Origin: Bacteroidaceae bacterium
GTDB taxonomy: Bacteria; Bacteroidota; Bacteroidia; Bacteroidales; Bacteroidaceae
Reading direction: 5' to 3'
NCBI GenBank assembly: GCA_017618515.1
Contig: JAFZUB010000157.1
Span: 1-8,278 of the forward strand
DNA length: 8,278 nucleotides
Under the pieces are notes generated by a model, which saw only the letters and a program-made list of their open reading frames with translations, ran no database searches and was not told where the DNA came from. Below, piece after piece: positions 7,567 to 8,278 of this stretch. Numbering within the stretch: position 1 is the first letter of the stretch; each line of letters opens with the position of its first letter. Position numbers and translations under genes: made by a program.

Positions 7567-7585
7567 CAGACAAAAGCAGCACTCC

Positions 7586-8278
7586 ATGAAAACAATTCTT
7601 TCCTTTCTCCGCGATCTCTCCGCCAACAACAACCGCACATGGTTTCAGGCCAACCGCAGCCGCTACGACGAGGTGCGCAACCACTACGAAAACATCGTAC
7701 GCAGTCTGCTCGTGCGCATCGCCCAGTTTGACCCCTCCATAGCCCACCTCGACGTCAAGGACTGCACCTACCGCATCTATCGCGACACACGCTTCTCGTC
7801 CGACAAGTCGCCCTACAAGCGTCACTTCGGCACCTTCATCAGCGCACGCGGCAAGCAGAGCTACCACGCAGGCTACTACCTCCATCTGGAGCCCGCCAAA
7901 GAGGATGACAACGGCGAATACGGCTTCAACGGATGCTTCGCGGTGGGCGGCACATGGTATCTGCCTTCTAAGATACTCAAAGAGGTGCGCATGTCGATAC
8001 TCGAAGACACCACAACCTTCCGTTCCATCGTGGAAAACGCGGAGTTTCGCCGAACATTCCCCACCCTCGGCTACGAACTGCTCAAGACCATGCCCAAAGG
8101 GTTCCCCAAGGACTTCCCCCACCCCGAGTGGTTGCGTCCAAAAGTCTATTCCTGCGGACGCGAACTGAGCGAGGACTTCTTCCTCTCGCCCCACTGGCTC
8201 GATGACCTCGCCCACATCTTCCAGGTCTGCAAACCCTTCATCGATTTCCTCAACGACACCATCGACGACTACGACCTC
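7586..8278 (+). CDS. DUF2461 domain-containing protein, 3' end cut by the window
   Basis: The frame opens with ATG at 7586 (MKTILSFLRDLSANNNRTWF) and stays open for 231 codons to the window edge, with no stop seen. Features of the DUF2461 (TIGR02453) family are recognisable: an N-terminal L-x-x-N-N-N-R-x-W-F motif (11-20) followed by RYDEVRNHYENIV (26-38), then RIYRDTRFSSDKSPYKRHFG (63-82), the GYYLHLEP strand (96-103), a Gly-rich GCFAVGGTWYLP segment (116-127), and a C-terminal EWLRPKVY (181-188). Family members are about 220-230 residues, so only a few residues are probably missing. No signal peptide or membrane segment is seen, so it is likely cytoplasmic. The biochemical function of the family is not established. 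It is transcribed away from nuo from its own promoter and has no evident link to complex I. Confidence 0.88.
   Translation, partial: MKTILSFLRDLSANNNRTWFQANRSRYDEVRNHYENIVRSLLVRIAQFDPSIAHLDVKDCTYRIYRDTRFSSDKSPYKRHFGTFISARGKQSYHAGYYLHLEPAKEDDNGEYGFNGCFAVGGTWYLPSKILKEVRMSILEDTTTFRSIVENAEFRRTFPTLGYELLKTMPKGFPKDFPHPEWLRPKVYSCGRELSEDFFLSPHWLDDLAHIFQVCKPFIDFLNDTIDDYDL

Noticed and set aside
7466..8215. 249-codon minus-strand frame opposite the DUF2461 gene
   Set aside because: The plus strand has a perfect promoter box and recognisable DUF2461 motifs in this stretch; the minus-strand frame runs through the promoter region into AT-rich non-coding sequence.

Overview
The window is the 5' part of a respiratory complex I (nuo) operon on the minus strand, followed across a short divergent promoter region by one plus-strand gene for a DUF2461-family protein. 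The organism is most likely a Bacteroidetes member, probably Bacteroidales (a Bacteroides/Prevotella/Muribaculaceae-type gut or oral anaerobe). The grounds are: gene order nuoA-B-CD-H-I-J-K-L-M with no nuoE, nuoF or nuoG; a fused NuoCD; near absence of Shine-Dalgarno sequences before the starts; and a perfect Bacteroidetes-type -7 box (TAnnTTTG) in front of the divergent gene. The genus cannot be fixed from this window.

Layout, read in the direction of nuo transcription (right to left): nuoA (7416-7066), nuoB (7075-6488, overlapping nuoA by 10 bp), nuoCD (6481-4913), nuoH (4883-3804), nuoI (3793-3215), nuoJ (3218-2697, ATGA overlap with nuoI), nuoK (2672-2364), nuoL (2344-395) and the first 127 codons of nuoM (381 to the window edge). 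Gaps between genes are 6 to 29 bp or are overlaps, and no internal terminator or promoter was recognised, so this reads as one transcription unit that continues off the left edge, where nuoN is expected. The 169-bp region 7417-7585 holds the only convincing regulatory DNA: an AT-rich nuo promoter candidate with an 8-bp inverted repeat over the predicted start site, and a separate promoter for the plus-strand gene at 7586, which runs off the right edge.

Together the nuo genes encode the Q module (NuoB, CD, I) and the proton-pumping membrane arm (NuoH, A, J, K, L, M). The NADH-oxidising N module (NuoE, F, G with FMN and most Fe-S clusters) is missing from the locus. Such 11-subunit-type complexes take electrons from a donor other than NADH through NuoEFG; ferredoxin is often proposed, and the donor is not shown by this sequence. 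All key residues checked (N2 cluster cysteines, quinone-site His/Tyr, two 4Fe-4S motifs, antiporter Glu/Lys residues) are intact.

I found no convincing undescribed system. The items worth a second look are modest: the missing N module, an Ala/Pro/Lys/Glu-rich tail on NuoI, the inverted repeat in the nuo leader, an isolated Shine-Dalgarno sequence before nuoB, and the uncharacterised divergent gene.
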